Under the pieces are notes generated by a model. It was not told where the DNA came from. It searched no databases and saw only the letters and a program-made list of their open reading frames with translations. A stretch of 36,414 bases of DNA from a virus. Positions 23,171 to 31,929 of the stretch are shown here, one piece after another. Numbering within the stretch: position 1 is the stretch's first letter; the number at the start of each line of letters is the position of its first letter. The stretch covers positions 1 through 36,414 of the IMG/VR virus record IMGVR_UViG_3300010371_000024; one strand, written 5' to 3'. A program made the translations under genes and the position numbers.

Positions 23171-24463
23171 CTAGAACTCCTGGAGCTGGACAGCGATAGA
23201 GCCGTTATGTCCTGGATGTTTAGGGTACATATTCATGTAACCACCAACGCGCAATTCTGCAGCGTCAACACCTGGAACACGAAGGATTTCGATTTCATCC
23301 ATGTATTTAAGGATGTGTGGAGCTTCATTTTGTGAACGAAGAACCCAGTCTTCCATTTCCAAGCAGAAGATCACGCCATCTGGACATGAACGGTCAGGAA
23401 ATACAGCCATAGTGGTATTAGCACCATTGACTTGCACTCCACGGAAGCCAATCTCTCCAACCTTCTCATCAACATAAACAACTTTCGATCCCAATGAAGT
23501 GATGATTGCTGTGTAAGTTGCATAAGAGCAAACGCCTGTGTCAACACGACCGCCTTGCATAGCGATTCGTCCAGTCCCTTGGAGCATTGCTTCTTCCATT
23601 GAAAGAGCAGAACCATCAAAGAACACACCACTTAAACGCTGAACGTCTTGTGAACGATTCACACCGAAGAATGAATCTGAACCAGATGGCGCAGCTTGTG
23701 GAAGCCATGCTTGAAGACCAGCAAGCTTCAACAGTTTATTCGTTGAAGTTGAACCAGTAGGCTGAAAGTTGTTATTTGAAGTTGTTGGTAAGTCACCTTG
23801 AACAGCCAAGTAGTAGTTAGCTGGCCAGTTAGAGGCGATATCCGTTGCAGAAACAACTTGAAATGTTCCAGCGTTACGATCCAAAGTTCCTGATACAACA
23901 GCGGTATCTGTTGGAGCAGTGCCTGAACCATCATAGTTCTGAACAGCCAGCAACACTTGGCTTTGTTCAATTTGAACCATGTCATCTGGATTAGCAAGAG
24001 TGACTAGGTAAGTAGTACCAGACACGTTTGCAACAGATGCGATCTGAGCAATAGTACCAGCACCATTTCTAAACATTGCTGAAGCGATACGATTCACAGC
24101 AACTTGCCATGCAGCATCGATCATCAACTCAGAACCATCAATGAAAGCGCCTGGATCTGATTGAGCAGCAGCTAACAATTGTCCATCGATAGTTGCCAAA
24201 GAGAAGTCAGCGACGCGAGTCACTAAGAACTCAGCAACAAGAGGGGATGATTGATTGGCATAGGCGCTTGCGAAAGTAGCAGAACCACCACCAGAAGACA
24301 GTGAGTAGACAACTGGATTTGGAAAGTATTTACCAGGAAACTTAGTTTCCTTGCTCATCATTGCCAAAAGTGGGTTGTCTTTATAAGTCAGCCAGTTTGT
24401 TTTCTGCCCATCATATAGTTCCTTTAAAATACCAGGAACTGAGGCTTGCGTAATATTAGACAC
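23171..24463 (-). CDS. Major capsid protein, 430 aa
   Basis: It starts at GTG 24463 (MSNITQASVPGILKELYDGQK) with AAGGAG five bases upstream. The sequence GGGSATFASAYANQSSPLVA followed by EFLVTRVADFSLATIDGQLL fits a HK97-fold capsid protein of podovirus type. The C-terminus ends NMYPKHPGHNGSIAVQLQEF. It follows the scaffold-like gene and a 115-base leader with the 25-base late motif, consistent with high late expression. Placement after portal and scaffold is as in P22-like phages. Confidence 0.8.
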   Translation of the reverse strand: MSNITQASVPGILKELYDGQKTNWLTYKDNPLLAMMSKETKFPGKYFPNPVVYSLSSGGGSATFASAYANQSSPLVAEFLVTRVADFSLATIDGQLLAAAQSDPGAFIDGSELMIDAAWQVAVNRIASAMFRNGAGTIAQIASVANVSGTTYLVTLANPDDMVQIEQSQVLLAVQNYDGSGTAPTDTAVVSGTLDRNAGTFQVVSATDIASNWPANYYLAVQGDLPTTSNNNFQPTGSTSTNKLLKLAGLQAWLPQAAPSGSDSFFGVNRSQDVQRLSGVFFDGSALSMEEAMLQGTGRIAMQGGRVDTGVCSYATYTAIITSLGSKVVYVDEKVGEIGFRGVQVNGANTTMAVFPDRSCPDGVIFCLEMEDWVLRSQNEAPHILKYMDEIEILRVPGVDAAELRVGGYMNMYPKHPGHNGSIAVQLQEF

Positions 24464-24511
24464 AATAACTCCTTGAGAATAAATTTAATTAATTTCAAGC
24501 AATGTCGTTGT

Positions 24512-24529
24512 GCCCTATATCTAATGGGC
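24512..24529. other. 5' leader hairpin of the capsid mRNA
   Basis: GCCC (24512-24515) pairs with GGGC (24526-24529) in the untranslated leader between the late motif and the capsid start. The stem is short, with a ten-base AT-rich loop, and could stabilise the transcript. Confidence 0.3.
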
Positions 24530-24556
24530 TTTAAGAATGTCTGAATAGACTGCTCT

Positions 24557-24581
24557 TACTTATATGTATATTGTATCGTTA
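24557..24581 (-). promoter_or_regulatory. Late promoter candidate, site 2 (capsid)
   Basis: On the minus strand the site reads TAACGATACAATATACAT then ATAAGTA, 24 of 25 bases identical to site 1 at 11445-11469. Its TAA is the scaffold gene stop. It lies about 95 bases upstream of the capsid gene. Conservation only across these 25 bases argues for a regulatory role. Confidence 0.6.
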
Positions 24582-25499
24582 CCTACCAAGACCTCCAGTT
24601 AAAATAGCCTGAACAAGTCGTTCTCTTTTCTCAGACCTAGACTCTCGGTGAGTGGTCGGAGCTGGTGGAATCATCCCAACAGGTTTCTTTGCTTCAATTG
24701 GAGTATTGGAAACAGGAACTCTGCCTCGACGTTCTGCTGAAGGAGGAGGCATTTCTTCCTCGACTTTAGGTTGAAGCTTTTTAAGTTTCTGTAAGGATTT
24801 AGCGCGCTCTTCATATAATGATTCAGTCATAGCGAGTGCTTCATCAACAGAGATCAGCTCCCCTGAATCTTTTAAGATCTCGACCATGAACTCATAAGCC
24901 TGAGCTTCAGCGGCTTTTCCTTCAAAAGCACAAAGCTCAAAATCATCTGGCTTAGCTTTAATGCCTGAAGCGATATCAGTTTTAAGATTCTCGATGAGTT
25001 TATTGTTTGAGGTCTTCTCGTTCTCTGAGGCAAGCTTTGCTTGTTCATCTTTATATGCTTGAAGCTTCTCATCTGCTACCCGAGAGGCAATCTCTTCAGC
25101 GGTTGGCTCAGTCTTTTCTGCCCCAGCCATCGCATTAAAGATGTCGGTCTCAGTCCAGCCAATCATTTTTAAAGCCGCAATCTTATCTTTTTGCGATAGC
25201 TCATTAAATTCTTTAGCCTTTGCTAAGACTTTATCAGCCTCACTCTTATCTTTACTGATCCATTCATCACGTTCACGCTTAAAAGCTTCACGCTCTTTTT
25301 GTAAAGCTGCTTCTTTTTTAGCGAGAATAGCAAGCCGTGATGAATCAAGCTCTGTCTTTGGCGCGGTCTCACTCGTTGTAACCGCGGCTAAGGCTGCATC
25401 AACAACTGCTGGAGGTTGAGGTGTCAGCGACGGCATTGATGTTGACTTCGGTGGCGCTGGTGTCCCTACAAACTTCTGATATGCGGCTTCTCTGCTCAT
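24579..25499 (-). CDS. Scaffold-like protein, 306 aa
   Basis: The sequence is highly charged and helical: residues about 53-90 are Lys/Glu-rich (AILAKKEAALQKEREAF) and 140-170 likewise. Pro-rich ends (LTPQPPAVVDAALA; VSNTPIEAKKPVGMIPPAPT) flank the helices. It lies directly before the capsid gene, and its composition is that of phage scaffolds. The expected role is a temporary core for procapsid assembly, binding capsid through its basic C-terminus (RSEKRERLVQAIL). The start overlaps the preceding gene by four bases. Confidence 0.75.
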   Translation of the reverse strand: MSREAAYQKFVGTPAPPKSTSMPSLTPQPPAVVDAALAAVTTSETAPKTELDSSRLAILAKKEAALQKEREAFKRERDEWISKDKSEADKVLAKAKEFNELSQKDKIAALKMIGWTETDIFNAMAGAEKTEPTAEEIASRVADEKLQAYKDEQAKLASENEKTSNNKLIENLKTDIASGIKAKPDDFELCAFEGKAAEAQAYEFMVEILKDSGELISVDEALAMTESLYEERAKSLQKLKKLQPKVEEEMPPPSAERRGRVPVSNTPIEAKKPVGMIPPAPTTHRESRSEKRERLVQAILTGGLGR

Positions 25500-25897
25500 G
25501 ACTTAACCCCTTTAGATAGTTCATTCATTTGTTCTTCTGTTAATCCTGTTTTTAGATCCATGTAACCGTCTTTGGAGACGCCCCACTTCATATTCTTTCG
25601 CTTATTCTCTTCAATGATGATGAGATGCTCGACTCCTGCCTCATCCTTCCACCAACACTCGCCTGTTTTCCATAAAGCCTCAGTGCGATTTCTCCATGAG
25701 CTATCTGTCAGCGTGTTTTTATGCTCTTGTCTGATTTTATTAAGCTCAAATGAGAGATCATGAGCTGAAAAAGCTTGTTGCTTCACCCATTGGTCACCAT
25801 CGGGAAAACTTAAGACATAAGTCATATATAAAAGCTTGGTGTGCTTCTTATCTTTGTATTTTCTAACAACTGGAATGCCGCCGTTAATTGTTTCCAT
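25496..25897 (-). CDS. Conserved hypothetical head-region protein, 133 aa
   Basis: The protein is Lys- and Trp-rich (KYKDKKHTKLLYMTYVLSF, SSWRNRTEALWKTGECWWKDEAGV). It starts one base into the portal gene stop and overlaps the scaffold by four bases. I do not recognise a family. Its place between portal and scaffold suggests a minor head or assembly role. Confidence 0.65.
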   Translation of the reverse strand: METINGGIPVVRKYKDKKHTKLLYMTYVLSFPDGDQWVKQQAFSAHDLSFELNKIRQEHKNTLTDSSWRNRTEALWKTGECWWKDEAGVEHLIIIEENKRKNMKWGVSKDGYMDLKTGLTEEQMNELSKGVKS

Positions 25898-27846
25898 TAT
25901 TGAACTCCTGCTGATGCTGGAACATTAGGGATTAAATCACTTGTTGGCGTAGCTTGTGGATTAGCTTGAGGAGTTGGCGAGCCTTGAGGAGGCTGAGGAG
26001 GAGTGGTTAACCCTAACAGATCATCCACTTGAGCTTTAAAGTCTCGAAGCTTTGAAATGAGCTTCTCAGGACATCCATTCACTTTCGCATAGTTTAAATA
26101 CTTAAGACAATAATCCTGACACAGAACTAAGTCCCACTCACCATCTGGCACAACTTCCTCGCCGTCATAGATAACACTCTCAATAGATTTACAGATCAGA
26201 TCTTCAGCCGCATCAGCTAGCATATCTGCCATCTCAACATCTGGCATACGAAGCAGTCGTCTTGCAGCTCGAGGAGTGATGAATCCAGCCTGAGCGTATT
26301 CTTGAACAGTCTGAAGCTTTGCTGCTGGTTCTTCTGGTAACTCACTCGTTGGAAAAGCTTTTAACCAATACTCTTCCATTGAAAGGTTAATATCTTTCCA
26401 GTCAATCTCTTCTAAGAAGTTATTACTTGCATACTGAACCTTGTAAGTTCCTTTTTCAGCATAGATTTCTTTCGTCAAATCAATCGACTTCTTAATTAGA
26501 CCAAGCGACGCACCTTCGACTCGTTGACCAAAGAAGAGCTGTCTATCTTCTGCGATTGTGTCGTAAGTTCTAAGTGCAGTACCGCTATTAATCCCCATCG
26601 GTTTCACGTTAGAAGCTGCAAGCTGTGACACGCCTTCTTGCTGATAACCCTTAGCAATAAGTGAATCGATCTTGATTTCGTTTGATGGATCAATAGGACT
26701 TGGAGTGATGTACTGAGGTGGCACACTACCAGCCCACTTAATGATGGGTCCTACTTCATTGTTAAAATGCTGTTGTGGAATCTTATCAGAAATGTGTGAC
26801 AGAATCTTAAACGATGCACTCATCCAACGAGACTTTTGATCAAGGATCATCAAGCGATTAATCTCACCTTGAAGGTTCATCAATCTCTCACACGCACCTT
26901 GTCCATCAATACCAACTAAGCGTTTAGAATATTGCAAGTCCTCGAAAGGAAAGTAGTCATATTTATATTCCTTCTTCGCTAACACTTTCCCCATGTCATA
27001 CAAGCTCTTTACATAGACTCCATCTTTAGCATCTTTATTTGATGGCAGATGCCAGCTCTCAGAGATGATGATGAGATCTGCTGCTGTTCCAGCTCCTCCA
27101 ATGTCTTGATAACTTGCAGGATTACATGTGTTAATTAATGCCTCTTGATCTGGATATTCTGAGATTAATATGCCTCGATCTTCAATATAGACTCGGTGTA
27201 ACTGTCTCACAGATCCAGAGAGTGATTCAATCAAGTCCCAAGTAAGCTCATGAGGCAAAATCCTTTTATAACAGACTCGATCTTCTTTGTTTCTATACAC
27301 ATAGATATATCCATCACCCCAGACAGCAGCATCTCTGGCCTGATAAGTGACTTTATTGTGAGCATCTTGTTCATAGAAGAGACCTTCAGCGAATTTACTT
27401 AACGCTTCAGCCTTTTTCTGTAATCCCCACTTAGCGCCGCTCGTAATAAACGTAGGAACAACTTTGTTTTTGGCAACCTGAGCAGTAACTGTATCAATGA
27501 CAGATGCACATAAGTTAAAGCTAATCCGAGAACCAGAAGGACTAGGCACCGCGTTGCTTGCGCGTGTGAAAGATGCACCAAGAGTATTGTAAGGAGATGA
27601 GTTTCCATAAAGCCTTGTCGAGACAGTTAATTGATTTAATCTCTGGTTAAAGTTGTCTGTCATGAATCTAATCGTTGAGGCGATCTCATGAGCCATCACA
27701 TCGTCTTGAGAATCATCTTCAGCGTCAAATCGTTTCCACCAGAAATATTTCTTAGGACCTGATAAGTCTTCTTGAGGTTCTCTCACCACTTTTCCATCAA
27801 CCATTCGTGTCATCGTGCTTCGTTCTACTTTGATCTTCTTTGCCAT
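25897..27846 (-). CDS. Portal protein, 649 aa
   Basis: After a charged start (KKIKVERSTMTRMVDGKVVRE), the protein has features of P22-type portals: a helical entry region (NFNQRLNQLTVSTRLYGNSS), KKAEALSKFAEGLFYEQDAH, the segment DAAVWGDGYIYVYRNKEDR and later LGLIKKSIDLTKEIYAEKG. The 649-residue length is close to the family. A Pro/Gln-rich C-terminal tail (PPQPPQGSPTPQANPQA) is low complexity. The portal forms the dodecameric ring at one capsid vertex through which DNA passes. It lies after TerL and before the scaffold. Confidence 0.8.
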   Translation of the reverse strand: MAKKIKVERSTMTRMVDGKVVREPQEDLSGPKKYFWWKRFDAEDDSQDDVMAHEIASTIRFMTDNFNQRLNQLTVSTRLYGNSSPYNTLGASFTRASNAVPSPSGSRISFNLCASVIDTVTAQVAKNKVVPTFITSGAKWGLQKKAEALSKFAEGLFYEQDAHNKVTYQARDAAVWGDGYIYVYRNKEDRVCYKRILPHELTWDLIESLSGSVRQLHRVYIEDRGILISEYPDQEALINTCNPASYQDIGGAGTAADLIIISESWHLPSNKDAKDGVYVKSLYDMGKVLAKKEYKYDYFPFEDLQYSKRLVGIDGQGACERLMNLQGEINRLMILDQKSRWMSASFKILSHISDKIPQQHFNNEVGPIIKWAGSVPPQYITPSPIDPSNEIKIDSLIAKGYQQEGVSQLAASNVKPMGINSGTALRTYDTIAEDRQLFFGQRVEGASLGLIKKSIDLTKEIYAEKGTYKVQYASNNFLEEIDWKDINLSMEEYWLKAFPTSELPEEPAAKLQTVQEYAQAGFITPRAARRLLRMPDVEMADMLADAAEDLICKSIESVIYDGEEVVPDGEWDLVLCQDYCLKYLNYAKVNGCPEKLISKLRDFKAQVDDLLGLTTPPQPPQGSPTPQANPQATPTSDLIPNVPASAGVQ

Positions 27847-27849
27847 AAA

Positions 27850-28125
27850 TTATTCTCTCAAATCTTTGTCAGTTTTTTGATTCTCTAATTGTTCTTGTTT
27901 CTTAGCTCTTAGCTCCTCAAAGTAAGGAGTTGCGTAGTAAAGGATCTCTTCGTCTGTGTATTCCGGCTCAGGGTTATAAAAAGCCTTTAATGCCTTTTCA
28001 TCAGCCTCTGTAGATGCTGGAAGCATGGCTTTTGGAACGTCCATCTTGATTCCATCAATCTCAATCCAGGCGAGATCATTTTCTCTGGCAAACTCCAGAG
28101 CTTCTTTAAGCTTTTCTTTATTCAT
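27850..28125 (-). CDS. Hypothetical acidic protein, 91 aa
   Basis: A short helical N-terminus (MNKEKLKEALEFARENDLAW), a beta segment (IEIDGIKMDVP), then an acidic middle (EPEYTDEEILYYATPYFEELR) and a charged end. It overlaps TerL by four bases and lies three bases before the portal. The function is unknown. Confidence 0.65.
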   Translation of the reverse strand: MNKEKLKEALEFARENDLAWIEIDGIKMDVPKAMLPASTEADEKALKAFYNPEPEYTDEEILYYATPYFEELRAKKQEQLENQKTDKDLRE

Positions 28126-29600
28126 TGATTCCTCTTATGTAAAAAATAAGTGAGTGGATCTTCTTCTGAAGCCATGATGTTAAATGAGTCCATCATCATC
28201 TCTTCAGCAATCTGCTTTTGTGCTTGATCATTAATTGATTCTTCCATGCGGTCTACTTGAGCCTTCGCCCATTGACTGGTTCCACGAATGTAAACTTCTT
28301 TCGGGACCTCAGCGGCGAGTGGTCTAGACATCAGGCCGTAGCGAATCATGTCGTAAGAGTCATCTCCTGACATCACATCACCATCGGTAGAGTCTTGTTT
28401 CAGCACATCTTCTGGTCTATCCATATCGACTTGCATACGAGTCAAACAGTCAAAGGCGATTGGACAAGCGTCCATGATGAAGAGCTTTGGCTTCTTATTA
28501 GGTTTATCATTCCAAGCTAAGTAGTTTCTTAAGTTCGTAGCCCCTTGAAGTCGATCAATTGTGGCTTTAGTGAGATCAATTCCGTGATTCGAGAACTCTT
28601 CAGCAATCGTTGGAGCCATCTTTTCAGAGATGACTTGCTTATGAGCCCAGCAGTCCCAACCAGCAACGATAGGGTTTAAGAGTTTGGTGTCTTCATACTT
28701 GTTGAGTTCTGCAGCAAATTGGTCAATACGGAGCCCAGATTTAACGAGTTCACGGTATAGGTACACATTACCGTCTTCATCAACCGCGAACCATCCAAAT
28801 GCTGCTGGATGCGTAAAACCGAAATCGTAGGCACCAAATCTGGTCCAATGATGAGGAATGGGAAATGACTGAATGAAATGAATCTCTCTCCTAATTTCAG
28901 AGAAATATTGGCCAGCAAAGATATCCCAATCGCCATAGCGGTAAGCCTTACGGAGTGCCTCATTAGGCTCTGTATCTAGTTTATGAATGTAAGCCGGATC
29001 ATTCTCAATGAGTGCTTGGTTATCAGTAACTAGGGCTTGGACGAAGGCATAGTCTTCTGGTCGTTCACGCGAGTTGAGACGCTTTTCAATAAAGATTCTC
29101 TTAAGCCAGGCGTGACCAATTCCCCCAGGGTTACCAGTGAGGAGCGTCCTTGGTTTAAAGCCTGGTGTTGAGCTTCTGTTTGAACCATAGAGGGTTCTAA
29201 ACATTTGTTCGGTCCATTGTCCGGCTTCTTCGATTGCGAGGTCTTCAAATTCTCTCCCTTGGTAAAGTTCAACATCTTTTTCATTCTCACAATGACAAAA
29301 TTCTAAGGTTGAGCCATTAGGGAGAGTGAGTATTTTCTTTGATTCATTCCAGTAATCTTTAAGGATGGGATATTCTTTAAAAATGGGCCTGATATGATTT
29401 CCTTCAAGCTCTTTATAAGTCCTGCGAAACAAACCACCATGAGTCTTTGGATATTTAAAACGACGAAGCAGCATGATGTCTCTCACACCTTTAGATTTAC
29501 CGCCGCCCTTGGCTCCTCCGTAAAAGGTCACAGGAACATCTTCAACTGTTTGCAAGAAGACTTTTTGTTTAGGCTGAAGTGAGAACTTAATTTCGATCAC
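28122..29600 (-). CDS. Terminase large subunit, 492 aa
   Basis: The ATP-binding loop is at residues 28-36 (GGAKGGGKS). A Walker-B-type strand, DLAIEEAGQW, follows at about 117-126. The C-terminal nuclease half begins around YDFGFTHPAAFGWFAVDEDG and keeps the acidic residues expected of an RNase-H-like fold, with DGDVMSGDDSYDMIRYG near the end. It starts at GTG 29600 with AAGGATAAG upstream, overlapping the small subunit gene (GTGA). The enzyme cuts concatemers and drives DNA into the procapsid through the portal. Confidence 0.9.
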   Translation of the reverse strand: MIEIKFSLQPKQKVFLQTVEDVPVTFYGGAKGGGKSKGVRDIMLLRRFKYPKTHGGLFRRTYKELEGNHIRPIFKEYPILKDYWNESKKILTLPNGSTLEFCHCENEKDVELYQGREFEDLAIEEAGQWTEQMFRTLYGSNRSSTPGFKPRTLLTGNPGGIGHAWLKRIFIEKRLNSRERPEDYAFVQALVTDNQALIENDPAYIHKLDTEPNEALRKAYRYGDWDIFAGQYFSEIRREIHFIQSFPIPHHWTRFGAYDFGFTHPAAFGWFAVDEDGNVYLYRELVKSGLRIDQFAAELNKYEDTKLLNPIVAGWDCWAHKQVISEKMAPTIAEEFSNHGIDLTKATIDRLQGATNLRNYLAWNDKPNKKPKLFIMDACPIAFDCLTRMQVDMDRPEDVLKQDSTDGDVMSGDDSYDMIRYGLMSRPLAAEVPKEVYIRGTSQWAKAQVDRMEESINDQAQKQIAEEMMMDSFNIMASEEDPLTYFLHKRNQ

Positions 29601-29962
29601 TTCTTATCCTTGCTTGAATAGTCTTCAACGATGATCTTAAAACCTTTGTCGCCTTCAGTTGAAATCTCGACAGCTTTACGCTGAGGCATGAGATACTTCG
29701 TAGCTTCTGCTGAGGCTTTTGCTCTAGCTTCAGGACTAATCACATAACCCATTTTTACAGCGCCATCTGGCTTCTCTGCGAAGTAGCATTCATTCTCATA
29801 GCCTAAGCCTTGCCAGTCTCCAGCGGCAAAGCGCAAAAGTATTTCAAATGGATTAATGCCAAGCTTTTCAGCAAGCTCTTGAGCAGGAATAGAGGACTTG
29901 TTTGGTGTCCCCTTTTTCCGTCCAGCTTTTGGTGATCTTGGTTCGCCTTTTCTTGCCGCCAT
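29597..29962 (-). CDS. Terminase small subunit candidate, 121 aa
   Basis: The basic N-terminus (MAARKGEPRSPKAGRKKGTPNK) is followed by a helical part (SIPAQELAEKLGINPFEILLRF) and a C-terminal AKASAEATKYLMPQRKAVEIST. Proteins with GRKKGTPNK then a short helical domain are often placed directly before TerL in phages, and the gene overlaps TerL by four bases. A DNA-binding small subunit that selects packaging sites is the likely role. There is no unique motif, so the assignment rests on context. Confidence 0.7.
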   Translation of the reverse strand: MAARKGEPRSPKAGRKKGTPNKSSIPAQELAEKLGINPFEILLRFAAGDWQGLGYENECYFAEKPDGAVKMGYVISPEARAKASAEATKYLMPQRKAVEISTEGDKGFKIIVEDYSSKDKK

Positions 29963-29983
29963 CTTATTTAAATTTACTTTAAG

Positions 29984-30271
29984 TTATTTAAGCTCAATTC
30001 CGCGGATGTTAGTCCAGGGAATTAACACTGTGCGTTTAGATTTAAGACCTACTGCTCTAATACCAAGAGGTGTCACTTCAAGCTCGTTGCCTCGTCGATC
30101 ATTAAGACTCATTGCAGAGCCCAACAGATCAACACCGATGGCGAGTTGCACAGTTTTGGCATAAATTTTATCTGTTTGAACTCTACCGCCGACTGGTCCT
30201 GAGGTCACTTCAGGCGCTTGAAATGTTTCTGTCTCAATACCGTCGACTACTTTTCTACTTGGTCGTGCCAT
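29984..30271 (-). CDS. Hypothetical protein, 95 aa
   Basis: A disordered basic N-terminus (MARPSRKVVDGIETETFQAP) with a Gly-rich turn precedes a compact beta part: LSLNDRRGNELEVTPLGIRA appears as AMSLNDRRGNELEVTPLG, then IRAVGLKSKRTVLIPWTNIR. It overlaps the GNAT-like gene by 25 bases. No family is recognised. Confidence 0.6.
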   Translation of the reverse strand: MARPSRKVVDGIETETFQAPEVTSGPVGGRVQTDKIYAKTVQLAIGVDLLGSAMSLNDRRGNELEVTPLGIRAVGLKSKRTVLIPWTNIRGIELK

Positions 30272-30705
30272 TTGATTTCCTTTTTAAAGATGATGAATGG
30301 ATTATGGTTTAATTCTGGATATTTATCTCTGATGTCTCTAGAGGCTCTGGTTTGCAGTGCATAAGTAAATGTGCTTTGTCCAGGTAGAGCAAACTGGATG
30401 AGATCTTTAGCGATATGAAGCTTTCGGTAGACCTGTTTGACATAGGTGAAGTAGACAGCCTCGTCGTCATAGATGAGATAGCCTAAGATAGTGTCAGTGT
30501 CGTTATCGGCAGCAATGAGGACTTTAGCTGTATCAAGCAAATGATCAATGATCTTAGAGAAGTTAGGATAAAAGATTTGCGGTGAGCAGGACTTACCGAG
30601 GGATGATTCCTTCTTCATTGAAGTAGAGAAGGTGGCTAGGATGAAATTAAGATCCGTTGCCTTTGGAGGTCTGATTGTAAATTGATCTCTCGTTTCCACT
30701 TTCAT
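30247..30705 (-). CDS. GNAT-like acetyltransferase-fold protein, 152 aa
   Basis: IRPPKATDLNFILATFSTSM at the start is the usual first strand and helix of a GNAT domain. LIAADNDTDTILGYLIYDDE is the central hairpin, and VYFTYVKQVYRKLHIAKDLI is the acetyl-CoA strand and helix with a weak Q/R-K-x-x-I-A-like loop. I recall related proteins beside terminase genes in podoviruses. The substrate is unknown. It overlaps the HTH gene by 59 bases and the next by 25, so the exact start is less certain. Confidence 0.7.
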   Translation of the reverse strand: MKVETRDQFTIRPPKATDLNFILATFSTSMKKESSLGKSCSPQIFYPNFSKIIDHLLDTAKVLIAADNDTDTILGYLIYDDEAVYFTYVKQVYRKLHIAKDLIQFALPGQSTFTYALQTRASRDIRDKYPELNHNPFIIFKKEIKWHDQVEK

Positions 30706-31060
30706 CCTTGGTCCCGATACTTTGGGGACTCATAGATAGTGGAGATTGTATCGCTAGCTCTATATTTTGAATGGCTAGAATGATGCCCTGGTATCTCTTT
30801 ATCACACGATTTACTCTATTTCTAGAGACTCTTAAGTTCTTTGTAATTTGAAGCAGTGATAGTCCATTTGAGTATTGTGTGAGCACATTATATTCAAACT
30901 TATCCATGCCAGGATGATGCGTCAGCAGTGTGTCTAGATATAGAAAGAAGTTAAGGATGATGTCTTTATTTTTAAATCTCACTGTTCTATGATCACCTTG
31001 TTTAAGTGTTAATCCTTCTGATTTTAAGATTTTATCCCACTTCTTCTCTAGATCTGTCAT
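30647..31060 (-). CDS. Helix-turn-helix regulator, 137 aa
   Basis: Residues about 63-91 read LTQYSNGLSLLQITKNLRVS then RNRVNRVIKRYQ. This is a clear helix-turn-helix of the sigma-70 region 4 or ArpU-like type. An N-terminal helical part (FKNKDIILNFFLYLDTLL) precedes it. The position just upstream of the packaging and head genes suggests a late-gene activator or a DNA-binding packaging factor. It could act on the 25-base motif found before the capsid gene; this is inference. Confidence 0.7.
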   Translation of the reverse strand: MTDLEKKWDKILKSEGLTLKQGDHRTVRFKNKDIILNFFLYLDTLLTHHPGMDKFEYNVLTQYSNGLSLLQITKNLRVSRNRVNRVIKRYQGIILAIQNIELAIQSPLSMSPQSIGTKDESGNERSIYNQTSKGNGS

Positions 31061-31293
31061 GCATCAAGCCTTTGATTCATCCTGCCTACCAGAAGCTTTG
31101 TTCTCTCCATGAGTGGTGATAATAAGCTTGATCTTTGCTCACTGAGTTTTAAGAAGAAGAATTGTCTTAAGTGATAAAGTTTCTGCTCATTCGTTTCCAT
31201 GTTCAGCATCTCTTGAATGATCTTAATATGAATCCTTGGCGGATATTGTTGAAGCAGCTCGTTTAAGGCATGAGCAAACTCAAGGTCTAGCAT
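31057..31293 (-). CDS. Hypothetical helical protein, 78 aa
   Basis: The protein is helical and basic (MLDLEFAHALNELLQQYPPR, EQRSSLLSPLMERTKLLVGR). It overlaps the HTH gene by four bases and the upstream coiled-coil gene by 14. These overlaps suggest translational coupling in a regulatory cluster. No family is recognised. Confidence 0.6.
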   Translation of the reverse strand: MLDLEFAHALNELLQQYPPRIHIKIIQEMLNMETNEQKLYHLRQFFFLKLSEQRSSLLSPLMERTKLLVGRMNQRLDA

Positions 31294-31537
31294 AAGGCTC
31301 CTTCGTTGATTTTATCTCTTGTTCAATAAACTTCTGCGCAAGTTCTAATGCTTTTGGATTTGATCCTTTAAGAAACGCTTTTATTTTATCTCTGACATGA
31401 AGTAGGGCTTGGTCAAAATCAAGACGTGGGACTGAATGTTGAAGCTTCTGCATCAGCTCACTGTTCTCATGCTCAAGAGCTGTGATATAAGCTTTAGCTT
31501 CAGCGAGTTTATATCTCATTTCTTCAGGCGTTAGCAT
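31280..31537 (-). CDS. Hypothetical coiled-coil protein, 85 aa
   Basis: I chose ATG 31537 (MLTPEEMRYKLAEAKAYITA) with GGAG five bases upstream; a GTG one codon earlier is possible. Residues 5-35 form a coiled coil (ALEHENSELMQKLQHS). The C-terminal half is helical and basic. It overlaps the nuclease gene stop and the next gene. The function is unknown. Confidence 0.6.
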   Translation of the reverse strand: MLTPEEMRYKLAEAKAYITALEHENSELMQKLQHSVPRLDFDQALLHVRDKIKAFLKGSNPKALELAQKFIEQEIKSTKEPYARP

Positions 31538-31929
31538 CACTGCTCCGTTATCTTATTAGGTTGAATATATTGATGGGCTCGCTTGAATCTGTCATCAGAT
31601 GGAAAGAACTGAGAGAGATTCCTCTTAACATCATCAACGGATCTGGCAATAAATCCAATGCCGCCTTGTTCTCGAAAGTGATCAAGAAACATCTTTTGTT
31701 CTATTGATGCCCTGCCTGTATTGGATTTTACTTCTATTGCCAGCGGCTTAGAATTAATAATGCCAAGAATATCGCTAACACCGAGAATATGGTGTTTATT
31801 GTGGGATTTACGATAGATCTTTTTGATTGGATCATAGACACCTACTGATTGATTCTTCCAGCAAAAGACTCCAAGCCATTTAAGATATTCAAGAATAGCA
31901 TTCTCAATTGGTTTTTCTTTTGATTTCAT
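31537..31929 (-). CDS. VRR-NUC-type nuclease, 130 aa
   Basis: The active-site layout of the PD-(D/E)xK fold is visible: Asp53 in GVSDILGI, then Glu66 and Lys68 in KPLAIEVKS, and a Gln at 78 in ASIEQKMFL. An N-terminal helix (IENAILEYLKWLGVFCWK) precedes it. This matches compact VRR-NUC domains, which cut branched DNA and in phages may resolve Holliday junctions before packaging. Its place upstream of terminase fits that role. It overlaps the endolysin gene by four bases. Confidence 0.8.
   Translation of the reverse strand: MKSKEKPIENAILEYLKWLGVFCWKNQSVGVYDPIKKIYRKSHNKHHILGVSDILGIINSKPLAIEVKSNTGRASIEQKMFLDHFREQGGIGFIARSVDDVKRNLSQFFPSDDRFKRAHQYIQPNKITEQ

Noticed and set aside
30745-30753. Possible third copy of the late motif (ATTGTATCG inside the HTH gene)
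   Set aside because: Only about nine to ten bases match, the rest of the 25-base motif is absent, and the site is within coding sequence.
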